From Affinundibacterium flavidum (GTDB lineage: Bacteria > Pseudomonadota > Gammaproteobacteria > Burkholderiales > Burkholderiaceae_D): DNA of 64,000 nt. The stretch is from assembly GCF_014284175.1 (NCBI RefSeq), contig NZ_JACOGA010000014.1, forward strand, positions 93,162 to 157,161, in the 5' to 3' direction. The translations under genes were made by a program, and so were the position numbers. Shown here piece after piece: positions 44,230-52,565 of the stretch. How positions within the stretch are numbered: position 1 is the stretch's first letter; every line of letters begins with the position of its first letter. Under the pieces are notes generated by a model that was not told where the DNA came from, did no database searches, and saw only the letters and a list, made by a program, of their open reading frames with translations.

Positions 44230-45009
44230 ATGGCGCGTAAAAAATATCACGAAGAACCCGATAATCATGATCGTTGGCTAGTTTCTTACGCTGACTTTAT
44301 GACTTTATTGTTTGCATTTTTTGTCGTGATGTACGCGATTTCCTCTTTGAATGAGGGTAAATATCGGGTGCTATCAAACTCACTGACAGGTGCATTTGGC
44401 ACTGTCTTAGTCGCCGGCGGAGATATCCCAGACATCAAAAAAAGTCAAAATTCAGTCATCAATTTACTTCCCATCGTCAAGCCGAAAAATGCTGAGCCAC
44501 TAAGAAGAGAACGTGAAAAGATGACTAACGTTGCGCGTGACATCTTGACCGTCTTGGAACCTTTGGTGCGCGAGGGAAAAGTACGTGTGACGCAAACTAG
44601 TCGCGGTGTTGCTATCGAAATTAATGCGAGTTTGCTGTTCGCTCAGGGTGACGCTAAGCTGAATTTGGATTCGATTCAAGCCTTAAGGGCAATTGCCGAA
44701 GTGCTGAAAATTGACAATCACGCGATTCAGGTTGAAGGATTTACTGATAATTTACCGATTAAGAATTCCACATTTCCCTCCAATTGGGAATTGTCTGCGG
44801 TGCGTGCTAGCTCCGTTGCACGCTTATTCATGGAAAACGGCGTCGACGAAAATCGAATAACCGCGGTAGGGCAGGGGCCTAAATCTCCAGTTGGGTCGAA
44901 CGATAGTGTTGAGGGGAGAGCGAGAAACCGGCGAGTAACGGTCACAATACTTTCGGTCTTACCGGAATCACCAATAGATATTCCAGTTACACCAAATCCT
45001 AAGCCTTAG
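44230..45009 (+). CDS. motD: Flagellar motor protein MotD (second MotB-type stator)
   Basis: A 259-residue partner of MotC. The membrane helix contains SYADFMTLLFAFFVVMYAISS, with the proton-binding Asp. A linker and an OmpA/MotB domain follow: EGFTDNLPI, NWELSAVRASSVARLF, GRARNRRVTVTI. It ends with a Pro-rich tail. Together with MotC it should form a second stator. The gene ends the fliA-motC-motD unit and is convergent with flgN. Confidence 0.92.
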   Translation: MARKKYHEEPDNHDRWLVSYADFMTLLFAFFVVMYAISSLNEGKYRVLSNSLTGAFGTVLVAGGDIPDIKKSQNSVINLLPIVKPKNAEPLRREREKMTNVARDILTVLEPLVREGKVRVTQTSRGVAIEINASLLFAQGDAKLNLDSIQALRAIAEVLKIDNHAIQVEGFTDNLPIKNSTFPSNWELSAVRASSVARLFMENGVDENRITAVGQGPKSPVGSNDSVEGRARNRRVTVTILSVLPESPIDIPVTPNPKP

Positions 45010-45202
45010 GTGTTGTAGGTGCGCACTGTCTGTATAAATCGTAAGTGCAAAAATACTCGTGTACTCACGCAAATTTGAAAGTGGCGAAAAGGAAATTAAT
45101 TTTTATTTAGAAAGGCAACTGCATGTCCGGTGTATCTAAATAAATTGTTGCGATGGTGTGTGGAGCGATGATGTGTGGAAGCGCGAAAAGAGGAATTACG
45201 CG

Positions 45203-45703
45203 TTAGCCAGCAACGATGCCGCGCCCAGCACTAGGCTTGACCTTTGATTGGCCATCTGCGCCATACATGGAGCCAGCCTGATGACCGCCTCCACTTTGGA
45301 GGACATTAAGTGCTGCTTGATTTTTACTTAAATGGCGATTAATTAGCAGTCCATTCGTTCTGTTTTTTTCTTGTGCTTGACTGGAAATATCCAGCAAAGA
45401 TTGCCAAGAATTTTCTAGTTTTAAAGAATGATTGCCTGTATTTGCAGTAAAAAAATTCAGCATGCCTTTCGCGTCACTGCTATGCCCTGAGTTTAATAGT
45501 AACTCACTACGATTTTTTTCTAATTCGATGACTTGCGCCAAAAGTTGATTTTTATTTGGCGTAATCGATTCGAGCTTTTCTGAATCGTTATTGACCAAAA
45601 CCTGCTGCTCTTCATCCAAAAGTTGCGTCAATGATTGCATGACGACTATCTCTTGGTCGATGATTTGCTGTAATTGCGCAGTATTGGTCAATGCTTGGTT
45701 CAT
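45203..45703 (-). CDS. flgN: Flagellar export chaperone FlgN
   Basis: A 166-residue helical protein with the FlgN pattern: a long N-terminal helical hairpin with many Gln/Glu/Leu (QLQQIIDQEIVVMQSLTQLLDEEQQ), NKNQLLAQVIELEKNR and a C-terminal helix with NGLLINRHLSKNQAALNVL. The end is Gly/Ser-rich. It binds FlgK and FlgL before export. It overlaps flgM by four bases (ATGA), the standard flgM-flgN arrangement. Confidence 0.9.
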   Translation of the reverse strand: MNQALTNTAQLQQIIDQEIVVMQSLTQLLDEEQQVLVNNDSEKLESITPNKNQLLAQVIELEKNRSELLLNSGHSSDAKGMLNFFTANTGNHSLKLENSWQSLLDISSQAQEKNRTNGLLINRHLSKNQAALNVLQSGGGHQAGSMYGADGQSKVKPSAGRGIVAG

Positions 45704-46014
45704 GTTGGCTGTCTTCTAGCGTTAAGTAAATCTTTAACCGTTTCTAATAGTCCATCTGCGACTTTTTCTGCATCGACCTGAAAGCGGCCTTCTGCAATCG
45801 CCAATTTAATTTCTTCTACTTTCTTAGCTTCAAACACAGCACCACTTGCTTGTGTGCGCTGCATAGATTGCAATTGCACAGAAAGTGGTGAAATCTGTAC
45901 GTTAATGGAAGGTGTTGTTGCAACTTTTGCATTATCTCCAGCCTTGTCGGCCCTTGGCGCCGACGGGCCGGTCGGTAGCCCTTGGGTTGAATTTAGCGAG
46001 TCATTGATTTTCAC
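45700..46014 (-). CDS. flgM: Anti-sigma-28 factor FlgM
   Basis: A 104-residue protein that holds FliA inactive until the hook is complete and FlgM is exported. The start MKINDSLNS and the C-terminal helices with VEEIKLAIAEGRFQVDAEKVADGLL are typical, and the N-terminus is disordered and rich in Pro/Ala/Ser. The frame extends to 46056, but GTG 46014 has AGAGGT six bases upstream and gives the family start. It has its own sigma-28-like promoter and is also downstream of flgA. Confidence 0.92.
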   Translation of the reverse strand: MKINDSLNSTQGLPTGPSAPRADKAGDNAKVATTPSINVQISPLSVQLQSMQRTQASGAVFEAKKVEEIKLAIAEGRFQVDAEKVADGLLETVKDLLNARRQPT

Positions 46015-46057
46015 GATGGTACCTCTGAGGTTGGATTTACATTCATCTACAACCAAT

Positions 46058-46084
46058 ATAACGGCGCGCTATTTTTAAACTTTA
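46058..46084 (-). promoter_or_regulatory. Sigma-28 (FliA) promoter of flgM
   Basis: On the minus strand TAAAGTTT (46077-46084), 11 bases, GCCGTTAT (46058-46065): perfect -35, two mismatches in the -10. It lies in the flgA-flgM gap, about 44 bases before the GTG of flgM, so FliA would raise its own inhibitor and FlgN late in assembly, as in enteric bacteria. Confidence 0.85.
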
Positions 46085-46138
46085 ACCTTATTTGCAGAAA
46101 TCGCTGACTTATTTTTTTTCTATACTTTTTATCTTGAA

Positions 46139-46855
46139 TTATTGAACTTCAATAATTCCGCCAACTCTGGCGATGCCGCTAACTAGTCGGCCGGAGTTGG
46201 TTTTCGCTCTGGTGAGCTGTCCCTCTGACGCATTGTTTAAAGCTACAGCATCATTTGAAACACGAAAACCATTTCCTTGGCTAACGATTTTGATACTTTG
46301 CCCTTGTTGAATGATCGGTATTAACTTGAACATATCCTGTCTTATGCCGGTACCCGCCGGAACTGCAGTCAGCATGGTTTTGCCGATAGCGTTTTCGCTT
46401 TTAATGATGATTCCAGAAGCTTGATTACTTAGTTCACCATGCATCTTCACTATATCTTGCTCATTAAGAACTTGACCGGCACTGATGGCATTTCTGGCCA
46501 CGTAATAGTCACCGAATACCCGTACATGCGCTGCGACATAAATCGTCCACGGCTTAGGATCTGTGCAACGTAGTCCTACCGTGACTTTGCCCCAGGCTTT
46601 GCTGCCGGGCGGCAGAAATGCGTTGAGTTGAGCACAGGCTTGCAATTTTAGACGTGGATCTACTGGTTTGACATTAATTTCCGTCTCTGCGCCCAAATTG
46701 CTGCTTTGAGATTTTAAGAATTTTTCAACCTCGCCAGGTAACTGCCCAAGCTCAATTAGGGGAGGGGTGGGGGCGAGCACTTGTGCTATGGCAGAAGGAA
46801 ATGCTTGTATTCCTAAGGCAAAACAGAATAAGTGCTGTAGGAATTTGATATTCAC
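46139..46855 (-). CDS. flgA: Flagellar P-ring assembly chaperone FlgA
   Basis: A 238-residue exported protein needed to assemble the FlgI ring in the periplasm. A signal peptide (to about residue 25, SAIAQ) is followed by the SAF domain (RNAISAGQVLNEQDIVKMHG) and the C-terminal FlgA chaperone domain (AVPAGTGIRQDMF, NGFRVSNDAVALNNASEGQ). The start is GTG 46855 with AGGAG upstream. It is the first gene of the minus-strand flgA-flgM-flgN unit and divergent from flgB. Confidence 0.94.
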   Translation of the reverse strand: MNIKFLQHLFCFALGIQAFPSAIAQVLAPTPPLIELGQLPGEVEKFLKSQSSNLGAETEINVKPVDPRLKLQACAQLNAFLPPGSKAWGKVTVGLRCTDPKPWTIYVAAHVRVFGDYYVARNAISAGQVLNEQDIVKMHGELSNQASGIIIKSENAIGKTMLTAVPAGTGIRQDMFKLIPIIQQGQSIKIVSQGNGFRVSNDAVALNNASEGQLTRAKTNSGRLVSGIARVGGIIEVQ

Positions 46856-47161
46856 TGCATAACTCCTGAGATATAGATCGATGTCGTGATAGATGAATTG
46901 TAGTCTTGGCGACAGAGATCTATTGCGTGAATAGATGGGTTTTTCCGCTCTTTATTCGCGGATTAAATTGGACACTGTGCGCCTACTATGCACATTAAGG
47001 AAAACCGTTCGCTTAGTTCAAATGAGTTCAAACAAGTTGAATTGAGTTGAGTTGGAACGAGTTGCAATGTAATGAATTGAAGCATACCGAAATTAAATTG
47101 ATGGTGCCTCTGGATATAGAGCGAAAGCGGTCAGGGTTGAATCAAAGAACGGAGATAAACA
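46856..47161. other. Divergent flgA/flgB control region
   Basis: A 306-base region expected to hold FlhDC-dependent promoters for both directions. No clear sigma-70 or sigma-28 promoter was found. At 47014-47085 it has a run of AGTTC/GAGTT pentamers (AGTTCAAATGAGTTCAAAC, then GAGTTGAGTTGG). A GC-bracketed CCGC..GCGG element lies near 46948-46964. Confidence 0.45.
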
Positions 47162-47557
47162 ATGAATCAGCTAGACGATTATATGCGCTTTCATCAGCTT
47201 GCATTGTCCGTTCGTGGGCAAAGGCAGCAATTGTTGGCATCAAATATCGCGAATGCCGATACGCCAAACTATAAAGCGCGTGACGTGGATTTTAACTCCG
47301 CAATGAGTGCTGCTTTGGGAAAGACAAATGCGGCGAATGATTTGGCGAAAACCTCGGCGGCACATTTTTCTCAAGCGGGCACGGTTGCCGGCCTGCCGCC
47401 AGCATTTCGTAAAGAAGTGCAGGGAAATGTGGACGGTAACACGGTTGATATGGATGTCGAGCGTAATGCCTTTACAGAAAATGCGCTGAAATATGAAGCG
47501 AGTTTAACCATGATTAACATGCAAATCAAAGGTTTGCTTTCCGCGATACAAGGGTAA
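47162..47557 (+). CDS. flgB: Flagellar proximal rod protein FlgB
   Basis: A 131-residue rod subunit. It has the N-terminal rod/hook motif LLASNIANADTPNYKARDVDF and the C-terminal helix region NAFTENALKYEASLTMINMQIKGLLSAIQG. FlgB is the rod protein next to the MS ring. GGAGATAAAC before the ATG is a good ribosome binding site. It heads the flgBCDEFGHIJ series in the canonical order. Confidence 0.97.
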   Translation: MNQLDDYMRFHQLALSVRGQRQQLLASNIANADTPNYKARDVDFNSAMSAALGKTNAANDLAKTSAAHFSQAGTVAGLPPAFRKEVQGNVDGNTVDMDVERNAFTENALKYEASLTMINMQIKGLLSAIQG

Positions 47558-47562
47558 TCATC

Positions 47563-47967
47563 ATGTCACTATTTAAAATTTTTGATGTTTCTGGATCCGC
47601 GATGAGTGCGCAGGCACAGCGTTTAAATGTCGTTTCCAGCAATTTGGCGAACGCTGATAGCGTGACCAGCTCAAATGGACAAGCCTATAAAGCGAAGCAA
47701 GTAGTATTTACAGCGATGCAAACAAACGATCCTGCATCAACTGGAGTGAAAGTTACACAAGTTGTTGAAGATCCCAATCCGCCTAAATTGATGTATGACC
47801 CAAAACATCCTCTGGCGGATGAAAAAGGGTATGTGTCCATGCCAAATGTAAATGTGGTTGAGGAAATGGTGAATATGATTTCGGCTTCACGATCCTATCA
47901 AACAAATGTCGAAACAATGAATGCAGCAAAAGCGATGTTGTTGAAAACTTTGAGTATTGGTCAATAG
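47563..47967 (+). CDS. flgC: Flagellar proximal rod protein FlgC
   Basis: A 134-residue rod subunit. The N-terminal motif VVSSNLANADSVTSSNGQAYKAK and the C-terminal VNVVEEMVNMISASRSYQTNVETMNAAK are the usual signatures of FlgC. It starts 5 bases after flgB, and flgD follows 48 bases later. Length and order are standard. Confidence 0.97.
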   Translation: MSLFKIFDVSGSAMSAQAQRLNVVSSNLANADSVTSSNGQAYKAKQVVFTAMQTNDPASTGVKVTQVVEDPNPPKLMYDPKHPLADEKGYVSMPNVNVVEEMVNMISASRSYQTNVETMNAAKAMLLKTLSIGQ

Positions 47968-48015
47968 CATATTCAATTTATTGAGCTTATTTAGCGAAGG
48001 TATAAAGGTGAAAAA

Positions 48016-48687
48016 ATGAGTAATGTAACGACAAATACGACGATTGATCCTAGCCTATTGGCTGCGATGAACAGCAATCGTGGCACTAAAAGCGCAACAC
48101 AAGAGGCTCAGGATAAATTCATGACTTTGTTAGTCACGCAGATGAAAAATCAAGATCCTTTAAATCCGCTGGATAACGCTCAAATTACAAGTCAACTGGC
48201 ACAACTTTCAACGGTGACAGGTATCGATAAATTAAACGAAACGATGACCGCGATGAACGGTAGTTTCAAGAATAGTCAAAATTTGCAGGCTGCTTCGATG
48301 ATAGGGCACGGAGTAGTGGTTCCTGGATCTAACGTGGAATTGAAGGATGGCAAATCCGTGTTGGGATTTGACCTGCCGCAGAATGCAGACAAGATTCAGG
48401 TGAAGATTCGAGATGAAAATGGCTCCTTAATCAAAACGCTCAATTTCAATAGTATGACCAGCGGTTTTAACTCGATTTCATGGGATGGAAAAAATGAGTC
48501 TGGTACTGCTGTTGCAAATGGAAATTACAACTTTGAAGTCAGTGCAAGTGCAGCCGATACAAAGTTGACTGTAACCCCTATGAGTTTTGGTTTGGTTTCT
48601 AGCGTTTCATTTGGAAGTCAAGGGACGATGTTAAGTATTTCAAATGCGGGTGATGTATTGATGTCGGACGTGAAGCAAATTTTTTGA
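48016..48687 (+). CDS. flgD: Flagellar hook scaffold protein FlgD
   Basis: A 223-residue cap that assembles the hook. The N-terminal export/cap region contains FMTLLVTQMKNQDPLNPLDNAQITSQLAQ (split in two blocks), and the C-terminus has the FlgD Ig-like and tudor-like domains with SISWDGKNESGTAVANGNYNF. It follows flgC and precedes flgE as usual. Confidence 0.96.
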   Translation: MSNVTTNTTIDPSLLAAMNSNRGTKSATQEAQDKFMTLLVTQMKNQDPLNPLDNAQITSQLAQLSTVTGIDKLNETMTAMNGSFKNSQNLQAASMIGHGVVVPGSNVELKDGKSVLGFDLPQNADKIQVKIRDENGSLIKTLNFNSMTSGFNSISWDGKNESGTAVANGNYNFEVSASAADTKLTVTPMSFGLVSSVSFGSQGTMLSISNAGDVLMSDVKQIF

Positions 48688-48784
48688 GGTAATAGTTCGA
48701 CATGTTTGTGCATGTTGCGCTTGCAGCGATTAGAAAATTTTTAGGTTTGTATGGGTGTTATATCCAACGTAGAGGAGAAGTATC

Positions 48785-50110
48785 ATGGGTTTTCAACAGG
48801 GCTTAAGCGGGTTAAATGCCGCATCTAAATCGCTTGATGTGATTGGTAATAATATTTCCAATTCAAATACAGTCGGATTCAAAATGGCACAGGCGCAGTT
48901 TGCCGATGTTTATGCGAATTCCTTGAGCGGCGCGGGTGGCGGTGGTGCAGGTATCGGTGTTAAGGTGCAGACCGTCGCGCAGCTATTCACGCAAGGGAAT
49001 ATTACGTCGACAAATAATCCGCTGGACATTGCGATTAACGGCGCGGGCTTTTTTCGAATGTCGACAAATGGCGCAATTACGTATAGCCGTAACGGCCAGT
49101 TTTCATTGGACAAAGAGGGTAATATTGTTAATGCTCAAGGTGCCAAACTCACTGGTTATGCAGCGGATTCGAATGGTGTACTGTCGACTGGTTCCGCGGT
49201 TCCCTTAAATATTAATACTAGCGATATCGCGCCTAAGCAGACTAATTCCGTTACTTCTTTGCTCAACTTAGATTCGCGCGCTTTGGTGCCAGGTACGCAA
49301 TTACCAGTTGCATCACCTCCAGTGATCACTCCTATTGCTTTTTCATTGACCGATCCGCTGTCATATAACAATGCAACTTCGGTTGCTGTATTCGATAGTT
49401 TGGGAAATTCTCATGTCTTGCAAACCTTCTTCGTTCGCATTGATCCGGTCGCAACGCCGCCAACTGCACCTGCGACAGCGGAGTGGAATGTTTATGCCGC
49501 GGTTGATGGACTATCTGTAGGCTCAGTTTTGCCTGCGCCGCCAGTTCCTATCGGTAAAGTTGGTTTTGACAATGTAGGTAAATTAACTGGTGCGACGCCT
49601 CCTTTTGCCTTGACTGATCCGAATGCACTGTCAATTGCAGTGACTGTTGCGACAGGTGCCGCGTCACCATTTACCGTTAAGTACGATATGACTGGCACGA
49701 CGCAATTTGGTGCTGCATTCAGTGTTAACTCAATCAAGCAAGATGGTTACACCTCAGGTAAGTTGTCGAAGTTTAATACGTCTAAAGATGGCACGATCGT
49801 CGGTAGTTACACCAATGGTAAAACCTCCGTTTTGGGGCAGGTCGCTTTAGCTAACTTTACTAATGCGAATGGTTTGCAGTCCTTAGGTGACAATCAATGG
49901 ACCGAGACAGCGACTTCTGGTCCGGCATTAGTTGGTCCTCCAGGTTCAGGCAGCATGGGTGTTTTGACTTCAAATGCAACCGAAGATTCAAACACGGATT
50001 TGACGGGAGAATTGGTCAATATGATTACCGCGCAACGTGTTTATCAGGCGAATGCGCAGACTATCAAAACCCAAGATCAAGTGCTGCAAACCTTGGTGAA
50101 TTTGCGCTAA
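48785..50110 (+). CDS. flgE: Flagellar hook protein FlgE
   Basis: A 441-residue hook subunit. It begins with FQQGLSGLNAASKSLDVIGNN and ISNSNTVGFK, and ends with LTGELVNMITAQRVYQANAQT, the conserved D0 helices. The middle (about 145-380) is a variable D1/D2 region rich in Pro, Ala and Thr. Length is near the family mean. A ribosome binding site AGAGGAG lies before the ATG. Confidence 0.96.
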   Translation: MGFQQGLSGLNAASKSLDVIGNNISNSNTVGFKMAQAQFADVYANSLSGAGGGGAGIGVKVQTVAQLFTQGNITSTNNPLDIAINGAGFFRMSTNGAITYSRNGQFSLDKEGNIVNAQGAKLTGYAADSNGVLSTGSAVPLNINTSDIAPKQTNSVTSLLNLDSRALVPGTQLPVASPPVITPIAFSLTDPLSYNNATSVAVFDSLGNSHVLQTFFVRIDPVATPPTAPATAEWNVYAAVDGLSVGSVLPAPPVPIGKVGFDNVGKLTGATPPFALTDPNALSIAVTVATGAASPFTVKYDMTGTTQFGAAFSVNSIKQDGYTSGKLSKFNTSKDGTIVGSYTNGKTSVLGQVALANFTNANGLQSLGDNQWTETATSGPALVGPPGSGSMGVLTSNATEDSNTDLTGELVNMITAQRVYQANAQTIKTQDQVLQTLVNLR

Positions 50111-50185
50111 TCATTGCTTGCTTAGTTGGTTAGTTGAATGTGTAGTTTTTCATTATTTCATGATCGTTGATGCAGGGAGTGTGCG

Positions 50186-50926
50186 ATGGATCGTTTAATT
50201 TATACCGCGATGACAGGAGCGAAACACATCCTGGAACAGCAAGCGACCACATCGCACAATCTCGCCAATGCCACGACAACTGGCTTCCGTGCGCAGATCG
50301 ATTCATTTCGCGCTGTGCCGGTTGTTAGCGAAGGTCTGCCTACGCGTGCTTTTGTCGTTGATGCCACAGTTGGCACAGATTTTTCTAGTGGTAGTTTGCA
50401 AAACACTGGACGCGAATTGGATGTTGCTATTCAAGGAAAAGGCTGGCTGGCTGTGCAAGCTGAAGACGGTACTGAAAAAATGACCCGACATGGCAGTTTG
50501 AAAATTAGTGAAAATGGTGTCTTGCAAACACATAGTGGTTTGATCGTGATGGGTGACACAGGCCCGATCACTATTCCACCAGAAGTCACTATTGCGATTG
50601 CTAAAGATGGGACGGTTTCCAGTGTCCCGATGGGAACAAAACCAAACGCAGTACAAGTGCTTGGTCGTCTCAAATTAGTGAATCCGCCTGAAGCAAATAT
50701 TGTTCGTGATGCTGATGGATTATTTAAGACTAAAGATGGTGTTGTGCCAGTTGCCGATGCCGCAGTTTCAGTCGCAGGTGGCATGCTGGAAGGAAGTAAT
50801 GTGAACGTGGTTGAGTCTATGGTGACAATGATTAATTTGGCGCGCCAGTTTGAAATGCAGATGAAGCTATTGACTAATGCCGAGAGTAACGCGACAAAAG
50901 CTAGTCAAATCTTCGCATTAACTTAA
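50186..50926 (+). CDS. flgF: Flagellar basal-body rod protein FlgF
   Basis: A 246-residue rod protein. N-terminal MDRLIYTAMTGAKHILEQQ and HNLANATTTGFRAQ; C-terminal GSNVNVVESMVTMINLARQFEMQMK. It is about the same length as FlgG but lacks the FlgG-specific segment near the start. It lies between flgE and flgG, as in all flg operons of this type. Confidence 0.96.
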   Translation: MDRLIYTAMTGAKHILEQQATTSHNLANATTTGFRAQIDSFRAVPVVSEGLPTRAFVVDATVGTDFSSGSLQNTGRELDVAIQGKGWLAVQAEDGTEKMTRHGSLKISENGVLQTHSGLIVMGDTGPITIPPEVTIAIAKDGTVSSVPMGTKPNAVQVLGRLKLVNPPEANIVRDADGLFKTKDGVVPVADAAVSVAGGMLEGSNVNVVESMVTMINLARQFEMQMKLLTNAESNATKASQIFALT

Positions 50927-51036
50927 GACATAACATTGCACAATAAGGTATTGATTGAATCGGTGTGATGTAATTTTGGATTGCTTGAGATGATGCAGAG
51001 ACGGCACATTGCATAGTAAGTGAATAGGAGAAAGAC

Positions 51037-51819
51037 ATGATACGCTCATTATGGATTGCGAAGACTGGGCTAGATGCGCAGCAAACGCAAATGGATGTGA
51101 TTACCAATAACCTGGCGAATGTCAGCACCACGGGTTTCAAACGTTCACGCGCTGTGTTCGAAGATCTTTTGTATCAAACCATGCGTCAGCCTGGTGCACA
51201 AAGCTCTCAACAAACGCAATTACCATCCGGCTTGCAATTGGGTGTTGGCGTACGTCCGGTCGCGACTGAGCGTATTTTTACGCAAGGAAATTTGCAGCAA
51301 ACTGGCAATAACAAGGATCTGGCAATTAATGGTCAAGGTTTCTTTCAGGTATTGATGCCAGATGGCACGACAGGTTACACCCGAGATGGTTCGTTTCAAG
51401 TTGATAATCAAGGCCAAATGGTGACTTCTAGTGGGTTTGTCATTCAGCCCGCGATTACGATACCTGCTAATGCGCAAACAATTACCGTGGGGCGTGATGG
51501 TACGGTCTCCGTTACGCAACCTGGGTCTACTGCTGCGGTTCAAGTCGGTTCCATTCAGCTCGCGACCTTTATCAATCCGGCTGGACTGATGAGTCTGGGC
51601 GAAAATCTTTATGTTGAAACCGCCGCATCAGGTAATCCCGGCACAAATGCGCCAGGTACGAATGGTGCGGGCTTGATCGTTCAAGCATTTGTTGAGACTT
51701 CCAATGTGAATGTCGCGGAGGAATTGGTCAGCATGATACAGACGCAACGTGCCTACGAAATTAACAGCAAAGCGATTACGACATCGGATCAAATGTTGCA
51801 ACGCTTATCGCAGTTGTAA
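51037..51819 (+). CDS. flgG: Flagellar distal rod protein FlgG
   Basis: A 260-residue distal rod subunit. The start MIRSLWIAKTGLDAQQTQMD and VITNNLANVSTTGFKRSRAVFEDLLYQ (shown here in parts) includes the FlgG-specific stretch that makes the rod stiff; the end has SNVNVAEELVSMIQTQRAYEIN. AATAGGAG before the ATG is a good ribosome binding site. Confidence 0.97.
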   Translation: MIRSLWIAKTGLDAQQTQMDVITNNLANVSTTGFKRSRAVFEDLLYQTMRQPGAQSSQQTQLPSGLQLGVGVRPVATERIFTQGNLQQTGNNKDLAINGQGFFQVLMPDGTTGYTRDGSFQVDNQGQMVTSSGFVIQPAITIPANAQTITVGRDGTVSVTQPGSTAAVQVGSIQLATFINPAGLMSLGENLYVETAASGNPGTNAPGTNGAGLIVQAFVETSNVNVAEELVSMIQTQRAYEINSKAITTSDQMLQRLSQL

Positions 51820-51882
51820 TGCGGTGTTTTGAAGCATTTAATTTCTTGTTTTGACATACAGTGACATCGTGGAATATCTGAA

Positions 51883-52551
51883 ATGAAAACGTCAAAAACA
51901 ATCATCTTGCTTGCCAGTCTCATTGCATTGAGCGCCTGTGGCACAGCGCCTCCGGCAATAGTGCATCAATCCGGAATTGTTCAAGCACAAAGTGCAAAGA
52001 ATCAACGTGAAGCGAATGGCGCGATTTTTCAAGCGGCCAGTTATCGACCTCTATTTGAGGATGTAAAGGCGCGCATGGTGGGAGATGTGCTGACAATTAC
52101 GATCAGCGAAAATACTTCTGCGACGAAAGCGGCTGGCGCATCCGGCAGTAAAGCAGGGAGCGCTGCGTTTGCAGCACCGACTATTTTCGGTGTTCCTTCG
52201 AGTACAACCGCGAAAGCGTCAATCTCCACAACGGCTTCTTCCAAGTTTGATGAGAAAGGCGCAGAGACAGCCAGTAATTCCTTCTCTGGAACCATTGCTG
52301 CTACTGTCATCGAAGTTCTGCCAAATGGTAATTTGCTCGTCAGCGGCGAGAAGCAAATTGCATTTAATAAGGGCGCTGAGTTTGTACGATTTTCTGGCGT
52401 GGTGAATCCTCGCACTATTACTGCAGCGAATCAAGTGTCGTCAACTCAGGTAGCTGAAGCACGATTCGAATATCGATCGACATCTCATGTTGATTTCACC
52501 GAAGTCAGTTCAATGTTGACCAGATTCTTCTTGAGCGTCCTGCCATTTTAA
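51883..52551 (+). CDS. flgH: Flagellar L-ring lipoprotein FlgH
   Basis: A 222-residue outer-membrane lipoprotein forming the L ring. The signal peptide ends in the lipobox IALSAC with Cys19. The mature part contains RPLFEDVKARMVGDVLTI and ITISENTSATK near the start, and the end has RTITAANQVSSTQVAEARFEY in blocks typical of FlgH. It lies 64 bases after flgG and 15 before flgI. Confidence 0.96.
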   Translation: MKTSKTIILLASLIALSACGTAPPAIVHQSGIVQAQSAKNQREANGAIFQAASYRPLFEDVKARMVGDVLTITISENTSATKAAGASGSKAGSAAFAAPTIFGVPSSTTAKASISTTASSKFDEKGAETASNSFSGTIAATVIEVLPNGNLLVSGEKQIAFNKGAEFVRFSGVVNPRTITAANQVSSTQVAEARFEYRSTSHVDFTEVSSMLTRFFLSVLPF

Positions 52552-52565
52552 TTTGAGAGCAAGCC

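Noticed and set aside
46852..46860. ATG-CAG-TGA mini frame overlapping the flgA GTG start on the minus strand
   Set aside because: The Shine-Dalgarno is only two bases from this ATG and seven from the GTG, so it serves flgA; the mini frame is probably chance.
47014..47085. CRISPR-like array from repeated pentamers
   Set aside because: Units are far too short and irregular, with no spacers or cas genes.
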